From: CAYLRY01 sp964386535
GTDB lineage: Bacteria; Chloroflexota; Dehalococcoidia; Dehalococcoidales; UBA3254
DNA: 64,000 nucleotides
NCBI GenBank assembly: GCA_964386535.1
Contig: CAYLRY010000003.1
Location: forward strand, 49,873-113,872
Direction of reading: 5' to 3'
Part shown: positions 1 to 7,451 of the stretch, in pieces
Layout of the letters: each line of letters begins with the position of its first letter
Numbering within the stretch: the first letter of the stretch is position 1
Position numbers and translations under genes: made by a program
The notes under the pieces: model-generated
What the model saw: the letters and a program-made list of their open reading frames with translations, nothing else
What the model was told of the DNA's origin: nothing
The model's database searches: none

Positions 1-498
1 CCCCGCAGCCGCCTAGGACTGTGGGAGGTAATCAGCCGGCAGGCGAAAAACTGCAATACCGTTTTTCTCACCACGCAGTACCTGGAGGAAGCTGACCGGC
101 TGGCCGATAAAATCGCCATCATGGAGAACGGCCGGGTTATCAGGCAGGGTACGCCCCAGGAGTTAAAGGAATGCTGCGGCGGCAGCACCCAGGTAAAAAT
201 CAAGCTGGCGGATCGAGTCAGTACCCGGGAGGCCGTGGCCGCCCTGAGTGAAATCAGCCTGGAAAGCGTTCACGTAAACCCCGAGACCAGTGAAATAAGC
301 CTCCCTGCTTCAGATGGTGCCTCCGTGCTGACAAAAGTGGTCCGCCGCCTGGATGCAGCAGGTATTATAATTGAAGAAATCGGCCTCAAGCAGCCCACTC
401 TTGATGACGTTTTCCTGGCCATTACCGGTCATGCCGCCCAAAAGACCGGCGAAGAAAAAGAAAAAACCGATCAGCCGCCAGGCGGGGATATTATTTGA
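1..498 (+). CDS. DrrA-type ABC transporter ATPase, C-terminal part (5' end outside window)
   Basis: The open frame runs in from the window edge. It opens on the D-loop region after Walker B (PRSRLGLWEVI) and continues through LTTQYLEEADRLADKIAIMENG. The switch position here is Gln rather than His, as is usual in daunorubicin-resistance (DrrA) type ATPases. Residues after about 65 form the small C-terminal domain (DUF4162 type) found in this subfamily. The stop TGA overlaps the TTG start of the permease gene by four bases, so the two are translationally coupled. The likely role is ATP hydrolysis driving export of a hydrophobic drug or lipid through the next gene's product. The Walker A half lies outside the window, so activity cannot be judged here. 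The family call is firm; the substrate is unknown. Confidence 0.88.
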   Translation, partial: PRSRLGLWEVISRQAKNCNTVFLTTQYLEEADRLADKIAIMENGRVIRQGTPQELKECCGGSTQVKIKLADRVSTREAVAALSEISLESVHVNPETSEISLPASDGASVLTKVVRRLDAAGIIIEEIGLKQPTLDDVFLAITGHAAQKTGEEKEKTDQPPGGDII

Positions 499-1268
499 GC
501 GCAAAAATCAGAGAAACCATATCAGATATCATCGTCATGACGCGGCGGGATGTCCTCAGATATCTCAGGCTGCCGCAATTACTGGTCTTCAACGCCCTGC
601 TTAATGTGGTGCTACTGCTGCTTTTCAACTACGTATTCGGCGGCGCCATTAATACCGGGGGTTTAAAATATATACAATATTTCCTCCCTGGTTTTCTGGC
701 GCAAACGGTCGTCTTCGGCTCCACCCAAACCAGTGTGGGCATAGCGGAAGACCTATCGAAAGGACTGATTGACCGTTTCCGTTCTCTGCCCATGGCACGA
801 GCTGCCTTTATTTCCGGCCGGGTGCTGGCGGACGCTCTGCGCTATTTAATCCTCGTGATACTCATTATTGTGGTGGGACTGGCCATGGGCTTTCGCTTTG
901 ATAACGGGGCCGTTCCCGCTGTGACGGCAGTAGCCCTGATTCTCTTGTTCGGCATAGCCCTGACCTGGGTAGGGGTATTTATCGGAACATCGGTTAAAGA
1001 TACCGAGACAGCCCAGGTGGCCGGGTTTGTCTGGGTGTTTCCTCTGGTTTTCGCCAGCTCTTTATATGTTCCCATAGAGACCATGCCCGGCTGGCTCCAG
1101 GCCTTTGCCAAAGTGAATCCGGTCAGCCCCATGGTAGATACAGTCCGCGCCCTATCGCTGGGTGGCAACGTGTTTGATCCACTCTGGAAAATCCTGGCCT
1201 GGGACGCGGCGATCATGGCGATATTTATCCCCCTGGCCCTGCGGCGCTATAAGCAACTGGGCCAGTGA
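495..1268 (+). CDS. ABC-2 type (DrrB-like) transporter permease
   Basis: This 257-residue polytopic membrane protein has about six hydrophobic segments and the ABC-2 permease conserved stretch around FLPGFLAQTVVFG, DLSKGLIDRFRSLPMARAAF and a PGWLQAFAKVNPVSPMVDTVR region near residue 200. This matches the DrrB/ABC2_membrane family, which partners with DrrA ATPases. The start is TTG inside the stop of the ATPase gene (overlap TTGA). An in-frame ATG at 537 (MTRRDVLRYLR) is an alternative that would shorten the N-terminus by 14 residues. Together with the upstream gene it forms a two-component exporter. The exported compound cannot be read from sequence. Confidence 0.88.
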   Translation: MSAKIRETISDIIVMTRRDVLRYLRLPQLLVFNALLNVVLLLLFNYVFGGAINTGGLKYIQYFLPGFLAQTVVFGSTQTSVGIAEDLSKGLIDRFRSLPMARAAFISGRVLADALRYLILVILIIVVGLAMGFRFDNGAVPAVTAVALILLFGIALTWVGVFIGTSVKDTETAQVAGFVWVFPLVFASSLYVPIETMPGWLQAFAKVNPVSPMVDTVRALSLGGNVFDPLWKILAWDAAIMAIFIPLALRRYKQLGQ

Positions 1269-1343
1269 AAAATTGAATATATGAAAAAGACTTCCGAAAT
1301 CTTTTCCACGAATATGTCACCTGGAAAATTTGGGGGGAATTTT

Positions 1344-1812
1344 ATGAACATTATTAAAGAAACCCGCAGGCTTCGTTTTTACAATGTCTTTATGGGGATT
1401 TTGTACTTTATCCATATATGATATTATAGCCCTGATAGGACTGTTTAGCCTGACGACCTTAATGAACCTTTTTGGCCTGCTGATGGAGCAGCAAAAATGG
1501 GGTTCGGATAAACTGAATTGGATGGCCTTTTATATAGGATGTATAGTTGGTATAATTCCATGGATTTCTATTTCCATTTATTTTTTTGGTTCTGCCTCAA
1601 CTGGTAAAATGCCTCTCTTCGTGTACTTTGTTTTGATATCTATCTTTATTCTCTTTTGTAGCTTTGCACTCAACATGTTTTTTCAATATAAAAGATGGGG
1701 ACCCTGGCGGCACTATCTCTTCGGAGAAAAAGTCTATATTTCATTTCTTATAACTAAGAGTGCCCTGGCCTGGCAGGTGTTTTACGGCACTTTAAATCGT
1801 TCTATGTATTAG
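1344..1812 (+). pseudogene. Heliorhodopsin remnant: internal deletion and frameshift, retinal lysine retained
   Basis: An ATG at 1344, preceded by GGGGGG and an AT-rich spacer, encodes ETRRLRFYNVFMGILYFIHI and then stops at 1419. This matches a heliorhodopsin N-terminus and the first half of TM1. A second frame, open from 1384 to 1812, takes up at about YDIIALIGLF and encodes the equivalent of TM4 to TM7. It includes GCIVGIIPW (TM5), the TM6 stretch ending in FALNMFFQYK, and a TM7 with TKSALAWQVFYGTL. The Schiff-base lysine is codon 1756-1758. A full heliorhodopsin is about 250 residues. Roughly 100 residues (rest of TM1, TM2, TM3 with the counterion Glu) are missing, and the two parts are in different frames, so a deletion of about 0.3 kb not divisible by three is the simplest reading. 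The family call rests on the TM5 and TM7 motifs. A functional four-helix protein started at 1384 is conceivable but unlikely. Confidence 0.8.
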
Positions 1813-1848
1813 TTTGCGGCTTTTCTTTGAATAAATTAATAGATGTCC

Positions 1849-2790
1849 TTAAATCTTTCTATTCTGGTGTCGAGATCCCAGAAGATCACGTAAAGCTTGT
1901 TCCAGGTCAGGGAATTTGAAAACGAATCCGTTGTCCTCCAGTACCCTGGGTAAAACCCTCTGACCATTAACAAAAACCGAAGAGAATTGACCCAGCATTA
2001 TTTGTAAAGCCAGCCCGGGTACAGGTGGCGCCCAGTTACCCCTGCCCGTGGTTTTCGTCAATATCTTCAATATCTCTCTATTGCGCACGGGATTCGGGGA
2101 GGTGATATTGACTGGTCCACTTACCGCAGGCGTGTTAATAAGAAAAAGAATTGCCCTCGCCAGATCCAGTTCGTGCACCCAGGAGATCCACTGCTCCCCG
2201 CTGCCCCAGTGGCTTCCAAGGTGAAATCTGACCAGAGTTGCCAGCTTTGGCAAAGCCCCCCCGTACATACCCAGTACATGCCCGAGACGGCATATTACCA
2301 GCCTGGCTCCTGAGTCCCCGGCCGGCTGTGCGGCAGCTTCCCATTTTGCCGCTACCTGCGCTATAAAATCCTGTCCTGCTGGATTATTCTCCATAAGTAA
2401 ATCTTCTTGATGGAAACCGTAGTAACCCACCCCTGATACGCTGATAAAGTGCTTTACCTGGCCCCGTTGTTTCCTGATGGCTTCAACTATATTCCTGGTG
2501 GTCAGGATCCGGCTGTCTAGTATCTCCTTCTTTCCCCTTTTGTTCCAACGCCTGAAAATGGAAGCACCGGTCAGATTTATTACCACCTCATGACCGGAAA
2601 TTCTGTCTTGCCATTCACCGGGTTTTAACACGTCAGCCTGAAAAACAGATATGTTGTCCTGGAGAAAAGGACCCGGAGTGGGATTACGAGATAAAATGGA
2701 TATAGAGTGACCTGCAGCCAGCAGGGTTCTGGACAAAGTTTTGCCGATGAAACCGGTGCCGCCAATGATCAGTATTCTTAATTTATTCAT
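1849..2790 (-). CDS. TIGR01777 family NAD(P)-dependent sugar epimerase-like oxidoreductase
   Basis: The 313-residue protein begins with a Rossmann dinucleotide-binding motif (IIGGTGFIGKTLSRTLL). It continues with VINLTGASIFRRWNKRGKKEILDSR and an ISVSGVGYYG stretch carrying the active-site Tyr region. It ends with a DUF1731-type tail (GQRVLPRVLEDNGFVFKFP), the typical C-terminus of the YfcH/SulA (TIGR01777) family. These are extended short-chain dehydrogenase-fold proteins of poorly defined substrate. The length is normal for the family. The gene is transcribed away from the DUF2071 gene at 2836, with a 45-bp divergent gap holding both start regions. Confidence 0.9.
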   Translation of the reverse strand: MNKLRILIIGGTGFIGKTLSRTLLAAGHSISILSRNPTPGPFLQDNISVFQADVLKPGEWQDRISGHEVVINLTGASIFRRWNKRGKKEILDSRILTTRNIVEAIRKQRGQVKHFISVSGVGYYGFHQEDLLMENNPAGQDFIAQVAAKWEAAAQPAGDSGARLVICRLGHVLGMYGGALPKLATLVRFHLGSHWGSGEQWISWVHELDLARAILFLINTPAVSGPVNITSPNPVRNREILKILTKTTGRGNWAPPVPGLALQIMLGQFSSVFVNGQRVLPRVLEDNGFVFKFPDLEQALRDLLGSRHQNRKI

Positions 2791-2835
2791 TCGGTTTAAT
2801 TATACTCTGGCGGTTGGCAGCAGGATACTGGAAAT

Positions 2836-3597
2836 TTGAAAATGATTAAATCTCTTTCAACAAAACGGGGTGTCTGGTTCCGGTTATTTGTCGTCAGAAT
2901 GACTTTGCGGAACATTATTTATATTTCGTACGCCTTGCCAGCAGAAACCTTGCAGCCGCTGGTTTCGGATGGCCTGCATCTGGCAACGATTGGTGATCAA
3001 AAGGCTTTTGTTTCACTGGTAGCTCTGCAAAGCACTTATGTGAGATTGACCGCCTTTCCTGTTTTCAGGTTTCACTATTTCCAATTCAACATCAGGACTT
3101 ATGTTATCGACCCGGTTTCTGGACAACCCGCAGTTTACTTTCTTAGAAGTGGAGTGACTTCAAGATTCATATCTCTGGTTACCGGTACAATAGGGATCCC
3201 CTGGGAACATATTGAATTTAAAATCGATTTTAACGGCTCCGGTAAAGCCCGTTCCGCACTTATCTCCGGCAATTGGGAAGGCAACTTTTCTCTTAAAGTT
3301 AAGAGTGGGGCAAATGCTATCGCGGAACCGTCTTTATTTCAGGATTGGAAATCAACTGTGGATTTTTTAATCAGGCCTTTGATAGGGATTTCCAGCGGTA
3401 GTCGCCAGCTCATGCGTTTTACCATCCGGCATCCCGAAGTTAACCCTCAAATTTGGTCACTGGAAAATATGTACAGCCCCCTGTTCAACAGGTTAGTCCC
3501 TGTGGATTTCTCAAAAAACCTGCACAGTGTTTTCTACCTGCCTGAAACTGATTTTTCTATCTACCTGCCGCCGGAAAGAATAATTATGAAGGGGTGA
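2836..3597 (+). CDS. DUF2071 (YqjF-like) family protein
   Basis: The 253-residue soluble protein has the DUF2071 pattern: an early segment (LPAETLQPLVSDGLHLATIGDQKAFVSLVAL), a central YFQFNIRTYV-DPVSGQPAVYFLRSGVTS block, and a late FTIRHPEV region. The family adopts an acetoacetate-decarboxylase-like fold. Its enzymatic role is not established and I assign none. The start is uncertain: TTG at 2836 or ATG at 2842, neither with a strong ribosome site. It is followed by a small membrane-protein gene nine bases downstream, probably in the same transcript. Confidence 0.75.
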   Translation: MKMIKSLSTKRGVWFRLFVVRMTLRNIIYISYALPAETLQPLVSDGLHLATIGDQKAFVSLVALQSTYVRLTAFPVFRFHYFQFNIRTYVIDPVSGQPAVYFLRSGVTSRFISLVTGTIGIPWEHIEFKIDFNGSGKARSALISGNWEGNFSLKVKSGANAIAEPSLFQDWKSTVDFLIRPLIGISSGSRQLMRFTIRHPEVNPQIWSLENMYSPLFNRLVPVDFSKNLHSVFYLPETDFSIYLPPERIIMKG

Positions 3598-3606
3598 ATA
3601 AAAAAT

Positions 3607-4044
3607 ATGTGGATCATGGATGGCGTTCTGGCCGGACTCATCGCCGGCGTAATTATGGGATTTGTATCGCAAATCAGTTACTGCTTCGGCATCCTGAAGT
3701 CGCATCTGATCATTATCGACGGGCGGTTCGCCTTACAAAAAATGAATCGGAATGATACCGGCCTGGCTGTTTATCTGACCGGTATTGTTCTCCATCTTAT
3801 CACCAGTATGGTTTTTGGTATAATCTATGTCTTGATTGCCAGACTATTTGGCTTTGATGTCAGGAATATTACGATAATAATTATTTATTTTTTTATACTC
3901 TGGCTGGCTATGCTGTTTTTTGCTCTACCGGTAGCCGGCCAGGGATCCATGGGAAACAAAATCCACCGCTTCGTCTGGCTTGAACAGCTTGTGCTGCATA
4001 TTATTTTTGGCCTCAGCTTCTGGGGCATTCTACAGATCATCTGA
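3607..4044 (+). CDS. Small integral membrane protein of unknown function
   Basis: The 145-residue protein has four predicted membrane segments, roughly residues 5-25, 50-75, 83-105 and 125-145. Polar loops lie between them and a conserved-looking GSMGNKIHRFVWLEQ loop precedes the last helix. It resembles small YagU/DUF6789-type bacterial membrane proteins in layout, but I do not recognise it with certainty. It starts nine bases after the DUF2071 gene and is probably co-transcribed with it. No transport or enzymatic motif is visible. Confidence 0.7.
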   Translation: MWIMDGVLAGLIAGVIMGFVSQISYCFGILKSHLIIIDGRFALQKMNRNDTGLAVYLTGIVLHLITSMVFGIIYVLIARLFGFDVRNITIIIIYFFILWLAMLFFALPVAGQGSMGNKIHRFVWLEQLVLHIIFGLSFWGILQII

Positions 4045-4143
4045 TGCAAATTTTCTGGCGAACTTTATCTGCATCAAATCTGCCCTCCAAAGTCACAGCC
4101 TTCACCTTGCTCGCCTTTACGATTCAGACTGCTGAAAAAGAGG

Positions 4144-4180
4144 TCCCGGATGCCTCCGGGCGGGGGTTTGGGGGTGTCCC
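4144..4180 (+). repeat. Dispersed hairpin repeat, copy 1
   Basis: A hairpin of the form CCCGGA-tgcc-TCCGGG is followed directly by a GGGGGTTTGGGGGTGTCCC tail. A second copy lies on the minus strand at 33342-33378. There the stem has different but still pairing bases while the tail is nearly identical. Both copies sit in intergenic DNA just after genes. Confidence 0.6.
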
Positions 4181-4372
4181 ACAAACCAAATTGAAAAAGT
4201 CCATTTTGAGAAGTGCAGGGATAATATAATAAAAAGAGAAGCTTAAATCACACGTGATTTCAATATACCTTTTGCGCCTGAGTCAGGGTAGAGGCTTAGG
4301 ATATTTTCAAAGGTTATATTAAACACCCTGAATTTGTGAAATTATCTGAAGGAATAAGGTTTTGGCCCGGAT

Positions 4373-4810
4373 ATGATTGAAGGTGTATCAGGTTTTATCA
4401 AAAGACAGCTTGATTCACAACTTTTTGCTGTTCTGGCAACTCAGGCAGATGGATATCCTTATACCAATTTAATAGCCTTTGCCGCAGCGGACAATCTGAG
4501 GAGCATCATCTTTGTAACTAACAGAAATACACGAAAATATACCAATACTATGGCCAAAAAACAGGTGGCGGTTCTGATTGACAACCGGACAAATCAGGCA
4601 TCTGACCTTAATTCGGCAGTAGCTGTCACTGCTCTGGGTGCCGTTGAGGAAGCCGCCGGGAAGGATAAAGCCTGGCTTTCGGAAGTATTCCTTGCCAGGC
4701 ACCCTGGACTCAAAACTTTTCTTCAAAATCCAGACAGCGCTCTTATGAGGATTGCCGTTTCTGATTATATTATCGCTACTTTCGAAGATACGCATCATTA
4801 TTATGTTTAG
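4373..4810 (+). CDS. Pyridoxamine 5'-phosphate oxidase-like FMN-binding split-barrel protein
   Basis: The 145-residue protein shows the split-barrel N-terminus LFAVLATQADGYPYTNLIAFAAADNLRSIIFVTNRNTRKYTNTMAKKQVAVLIDNR, typical of small PNPOx-like flavoproteins. The segment TNRNTRKYTNTMAKK is where FMN phosphate contacts fall in this fold. Members without the PdxH C-terminal tail are usually F420- or FMN-linked reductases or haem/flavin-binding stress proteins. The substrate cannot be inferred. Its downstream neighbour is a peroxiredoxin, so a redox-defence context is plausible. Confidence 0.8.
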   Translation: MIEGVSGFIKRQLDSQLFAVLATQADGYPYTNLIAFAAADNLRSIIFVTNRNTRKYTNTMAKKQVAVLIDNRTNQASDLNSAVAVTALGAVEEAAGKDKAWLSEVFLARHPGLKTFLQNPDSALMRIAVSDYIIATFEDTHHYYV

Positions 4811-4874
4811 AAGTTAAATAGGTAAGGTGTACCCTCTTGATCTGTCCTTTTATTTTTTAAAGGAGTTGTGAAAC

Positions 4875-5360
4875 ATGATAAACAGGCAGCAGGCTAAAAT
4901 GGCTCCGGATTTCACCGCGAAAGATAGTGCAGGGCGGACAGTACGGCTTTCAGATTTCAGGGACAAAAAAATAATCATGCTGGTTTTTAATCGCGGTTTT
5001 ATTTGACCTTACTGCCGTAAACACATGGCGCAGTTGCACCAGGACTATCCAAAATTTGTTCAACGAAATACTGAGATCATTGCCGTAGGGCCTGAAGATT
5101 CAAAGTCTTTCGCCGGCTGGTGGCATGAGCACCAAATGCCGTTCATTGGTATTGCGGATCCAAAGCATGAAATTGCGAATATATATGGTCAGCAGGTTAA
5201 ACTCCTTAAATTTGGACGCCTGCCGGCCAGTTTCTTGATCGATAGGAGCGGTTTGATACGATACTCGCATTTTGGTGAATCTGCCGCGGATATCCCTGAA
5301 AGCGAGGGAATTCTAAAGCTGATAGATGAATTGAACAGCGAATATAACCTCAAGGAATAA
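4875..5360 (+). CDS. Peroxiredoxin-like (AhpC/TSA) protein with in-frame UGA at the peroxidatic position: candidate selenoprotein
   Basis: An ATG at 4875 follows a good ribosome site (AAAGGAG). The frame reads MINRQQAKMAPDFTAKDS, then a strand ending MLVFNRGF, then Ile-TGA-Pro-Tyr-Cys, then RKHMAQLHQDYPKF and the rest of a thioredoxin-fold peroxiredoxin to 5360 (161 residues). TGA at 5004-5006 is codon 44. In AhpC/TSA relatives this position is the peroxidatic Cys of GF-x-C-PYC. Homology is continuous on both sides of the TGA, no other frame disruption is seen, and a hairpin suitable as a bacterial SECIS follows it. Reading UGA as selenocysteine gives a U-P-Y-C redox motif. The role is likely reduction of peroxides. 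The alternative is a nonsense mutation. The ATG at 5025 would give a protein without its active site. Confidence 0.85.
5026..5041 (+). promoter_or_regulatory. Candidate bacterial SECIS hairpin
   Basis: The sequence TGGCGCAGTTGCACCA can fold as an upper stem-loop: T-A, G-C, G-C, a C-A mismatch, G-C, C-G, closing an AGTT apical loop. The loop G is 27 nt after the TGA at 5004-5006, inside the distance usually allowed for bacterial SECIS loops. An overlapping alternative stem (ACTGC at 5011-5015 with GCAGT at 5030-5034) also exists. Folding was done by eye only. Confidence 0.5.
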
Positions 5361-5854
5361 TATTCCTCAAATTGATATTTTTTTCCCTTATCGGTATTGA
5401 AATAGAATAGACCTCATCACTCGCCTGGTTAAAAAACGCAGCCGGAGGAATTCTTCTCGGTGGGAAGTCTTTTCTAATTTAAGAATGAGTAAATACGAGG
5501 CTAGTTACGATCAAAACAAATGAGTCCCTAAGCCTGTTTGAAGAGATTGGAACGTGCTTTTAACATCCTTTATGCGAATTGGTTATAACTCATGTTGTCG
5601 GCATACAATTTGCAGTTATTATGGAGCATATGATACAATCCGTTTTGCCTGGTACATGTATATTTTCCATGGTGAGAATTTTTCATTCTGGCTTGCCGCC
5701 GGCACCACAAAGTATCAAAACGGTCGCTTTTTAAGCTCGGCCATTTGTAGCGGCACGGTATTCCATTTTATACATGATCTCTGAATTACCCGCTTGGTAT
5801 TTAAAAATCCATCTGATTCAAATAAATTGGGAAAGTAAGGGCAGGAGGATATTT
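5361..5854. other. Intergenic stretch of about 0.5 kb without a supported gene
   Basis: A short open frame at 5554-5784 has no ribosome site, has a Cys/Tyr/Phe-rich composition unlike its neighbours and no recognisable motif, so I do not call it. A TACAAT-like box near 5626 with an upstream TTGCAG could be the promoter of the MmgE/PrpD gene, but this is weak. Confidence 0.4.
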
Positions 5855-7252
5855 ATGAGTAATACGGCAACGGAAACTCATCTCGATAAATTGATACATA
5901 ACATACTGGATACAAAATACGAAGATATACCCTCCGGCAGCATCAGCCACGCCAAGAACCGCCTGCTCGATGCCGTCGGCTGCATGATCTGCGGGGCGAA
6001 TGACATGGGGAACCCCGAACTTTTAGGTATAGTCCGGGACTGGGGCGGTAAGCCGGAAGCCAGGATCTTCGTCCACGGAGACAAAGTGCCTGCTCCGGCA
6101 GCAGCCATGGTCAACTGCATCATGGCTCGTTCTTTCGATTTTGAACCGGTGAGCCCGGTAGCAGGAGACCAGCAGATACCGGGCCACCTCAGCGGCACTA
6201 CCACCATAACAGCCCTCACCCTTGGAGATATGCAGGCTGTCAGCGGCAGGGAACTCCTAGCCGCTCTGCTGGTAGGCGATGATACCGCCACCCGCGTACT
6301 TCTCGCAGCGAAAGGCGGCACACGCCGCGGCTTTGACCATGTGGGGCAGGCCAATTCCTTCGGGGCCACCGCCATAGCGGGAAGGCTGATGCGTTTGAGT
6401 CATGAACAGATGAAGCATGCCTTTGGCCTCATAGTAGACCACCTTGGAGGCCTCCAGCGGATGATAACTGATACTGCCGCAGGATTCAAACTTTCGCAAG
6501 GGAATGCGGCTCGTGACGCCATTTTCTGCGTCCGGCTGGCTCAGGCTGGCTGGACCGGTATTGAGGATGCACTGCTGTCTGAAGGCGGATATTACACCAT
6601 GTTCACTGATGGTATTAAAAATCCTGATCTCCTCACCAGAGACCTGGGTAAGGTTTATTACAGCGATGGGACTTTCAAACCCTATCCCTGCTGCCGTATG
6701 AACCACGCCGCAGTTGATTGTGCAGTGGATATCGTTAATGAGCATCATGTATCCGGGGAAGATATAGAAAAAGTCATCCTGTACATGTCTCCCGGAGCCA
6801 TGCGGGACGTTATCGGGCAGCCTTTCAGAATAAAAAATTCTCCCCATGCCAGCGCCGGTTTCAGCGTCCAATACAATGTAGCCAATGTCCTGTTAAGAGG
6901 CAGCTCCAGGCCGGAACATTTTACAGAGGCGGCCATACGGGATACAGCGATTAGTGACTTCATGAAGAAGGTTTTCATAGAAGGACTGAAGGAAGGTAAC
7001 ACGGAGAGCAGCGGGTTGAAGGTTATTATGAGAGATGGCAGGGAATTTAACAGGTTTACCCAAATTGCCAGAGGAGATCCCCGGAATCCTTTGTCCCATA
7101 AAGAACTGCTGGCCAAGTTCTGGATGAATATCAACTTCTCCCGGACAGTACCCCGGGAGAACGCTGAAAAAATTATTAAAATGGTGGAAGACCTGGAAAA
7201 CCTGGACAGTGTGAAGAAGCTGGCGGATCTTCTTGTAGCCCGGGTTGTCTAA
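5855..7252 (+). CDS. MmgE/PrpD family protein
   Basis: The 465-residue protein matches the MmgE/PrpD fold: an N-terminal ARNRLLDAVGCMICG-like stretch (here AKNRLLDAVGCMICG), an all-helical domain with AAAMVNCIMARSFDFEP, GHLSGTTTITALTLGD and KLSQGNAARDAI, and a C-terminal region with YPCCRMNHAAVDCAVDIV. The family includes 2-methylcitrate dehydratase, cis-aconitate decarboxylase and lyases of other tricarboxylic or alkyl-succinate compounds. The conserved HxSGT-like segment is present (GHLSGTT). I start it at ATG 5855 because GCAGGAGG lies just upstream; a longer frame from 5774 lacks a ribosome site. The next gene is a CoA-ligase-like protein, which points to organic-acid catabolism. The substrate is not determinable. 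Confidence 0.87.
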   Translation: MSNTATETHLDKLIHNILDTKYEDIPSGSISHAKNRLLDAVGCMICGANDMGNPELLGIVRDWGGKPEARIFVHGDKVPAPAAAMVNCIMARSFDFEPVSPVAGDQQIPGHLSGTTTITALTLGDMQAVSGRELLAALLVGDDTATRVLLAAKGGTRRGFDHVGQANSFGATAIAGRLMRLSHEQMKHAFGLIVDHLGGLQRMITDTAAGFKLSQGNAARDAIFCVRLAQAGWTGIEDALLSEGGYYTMFTDGIKNPDLLTRDLGKVYYSDGTFKPYPCCRMNHAAVDCAVDIVNEHHVSGEDIEKVILYMSPGAMRDVIGQPFRIKNSPHASAGFSVQYNVANVLLRGSSRPEHFTEAAIRDTAISDFMKKVFIEGLKEGNTESSGLKVIMRDGREFNRFTQIARGDPRNPLSHKELLAKFWMNINFSRTVPRENAEKIIKMVEDLENLDSVKKLADLLVARVV

Positions 7253-7451
7253 AAACCGGAAAATAAGGCTGTACATGCCGCTCTGCTTTTTGCCGGTGCG
7301 TGCGTGTTTGCAGCCAAATTGAAATTCTTTGGGTATCCGTTAAAGATGGTGAGGGCCGGCTAATTTCTTTTTTTTGCTATATTAGCCTTCTTCCGGCTTT
7401 CCGAAACACGGAAATGCCTGTATTTCACCAGAGATCGGAGGTCTTCTTTTT

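Noticed and set aside
4044..4229. 61-codon open frame after the small membrane protein gene
   Set aside because: No ribosome site, no motif, and it runs through the hairpin repeat at 4144.
5554..5784. 76-codon open frame before the MmgE/PrpD gene
   Set aside because: No ribosome site and composition unlike neighbouring genes.
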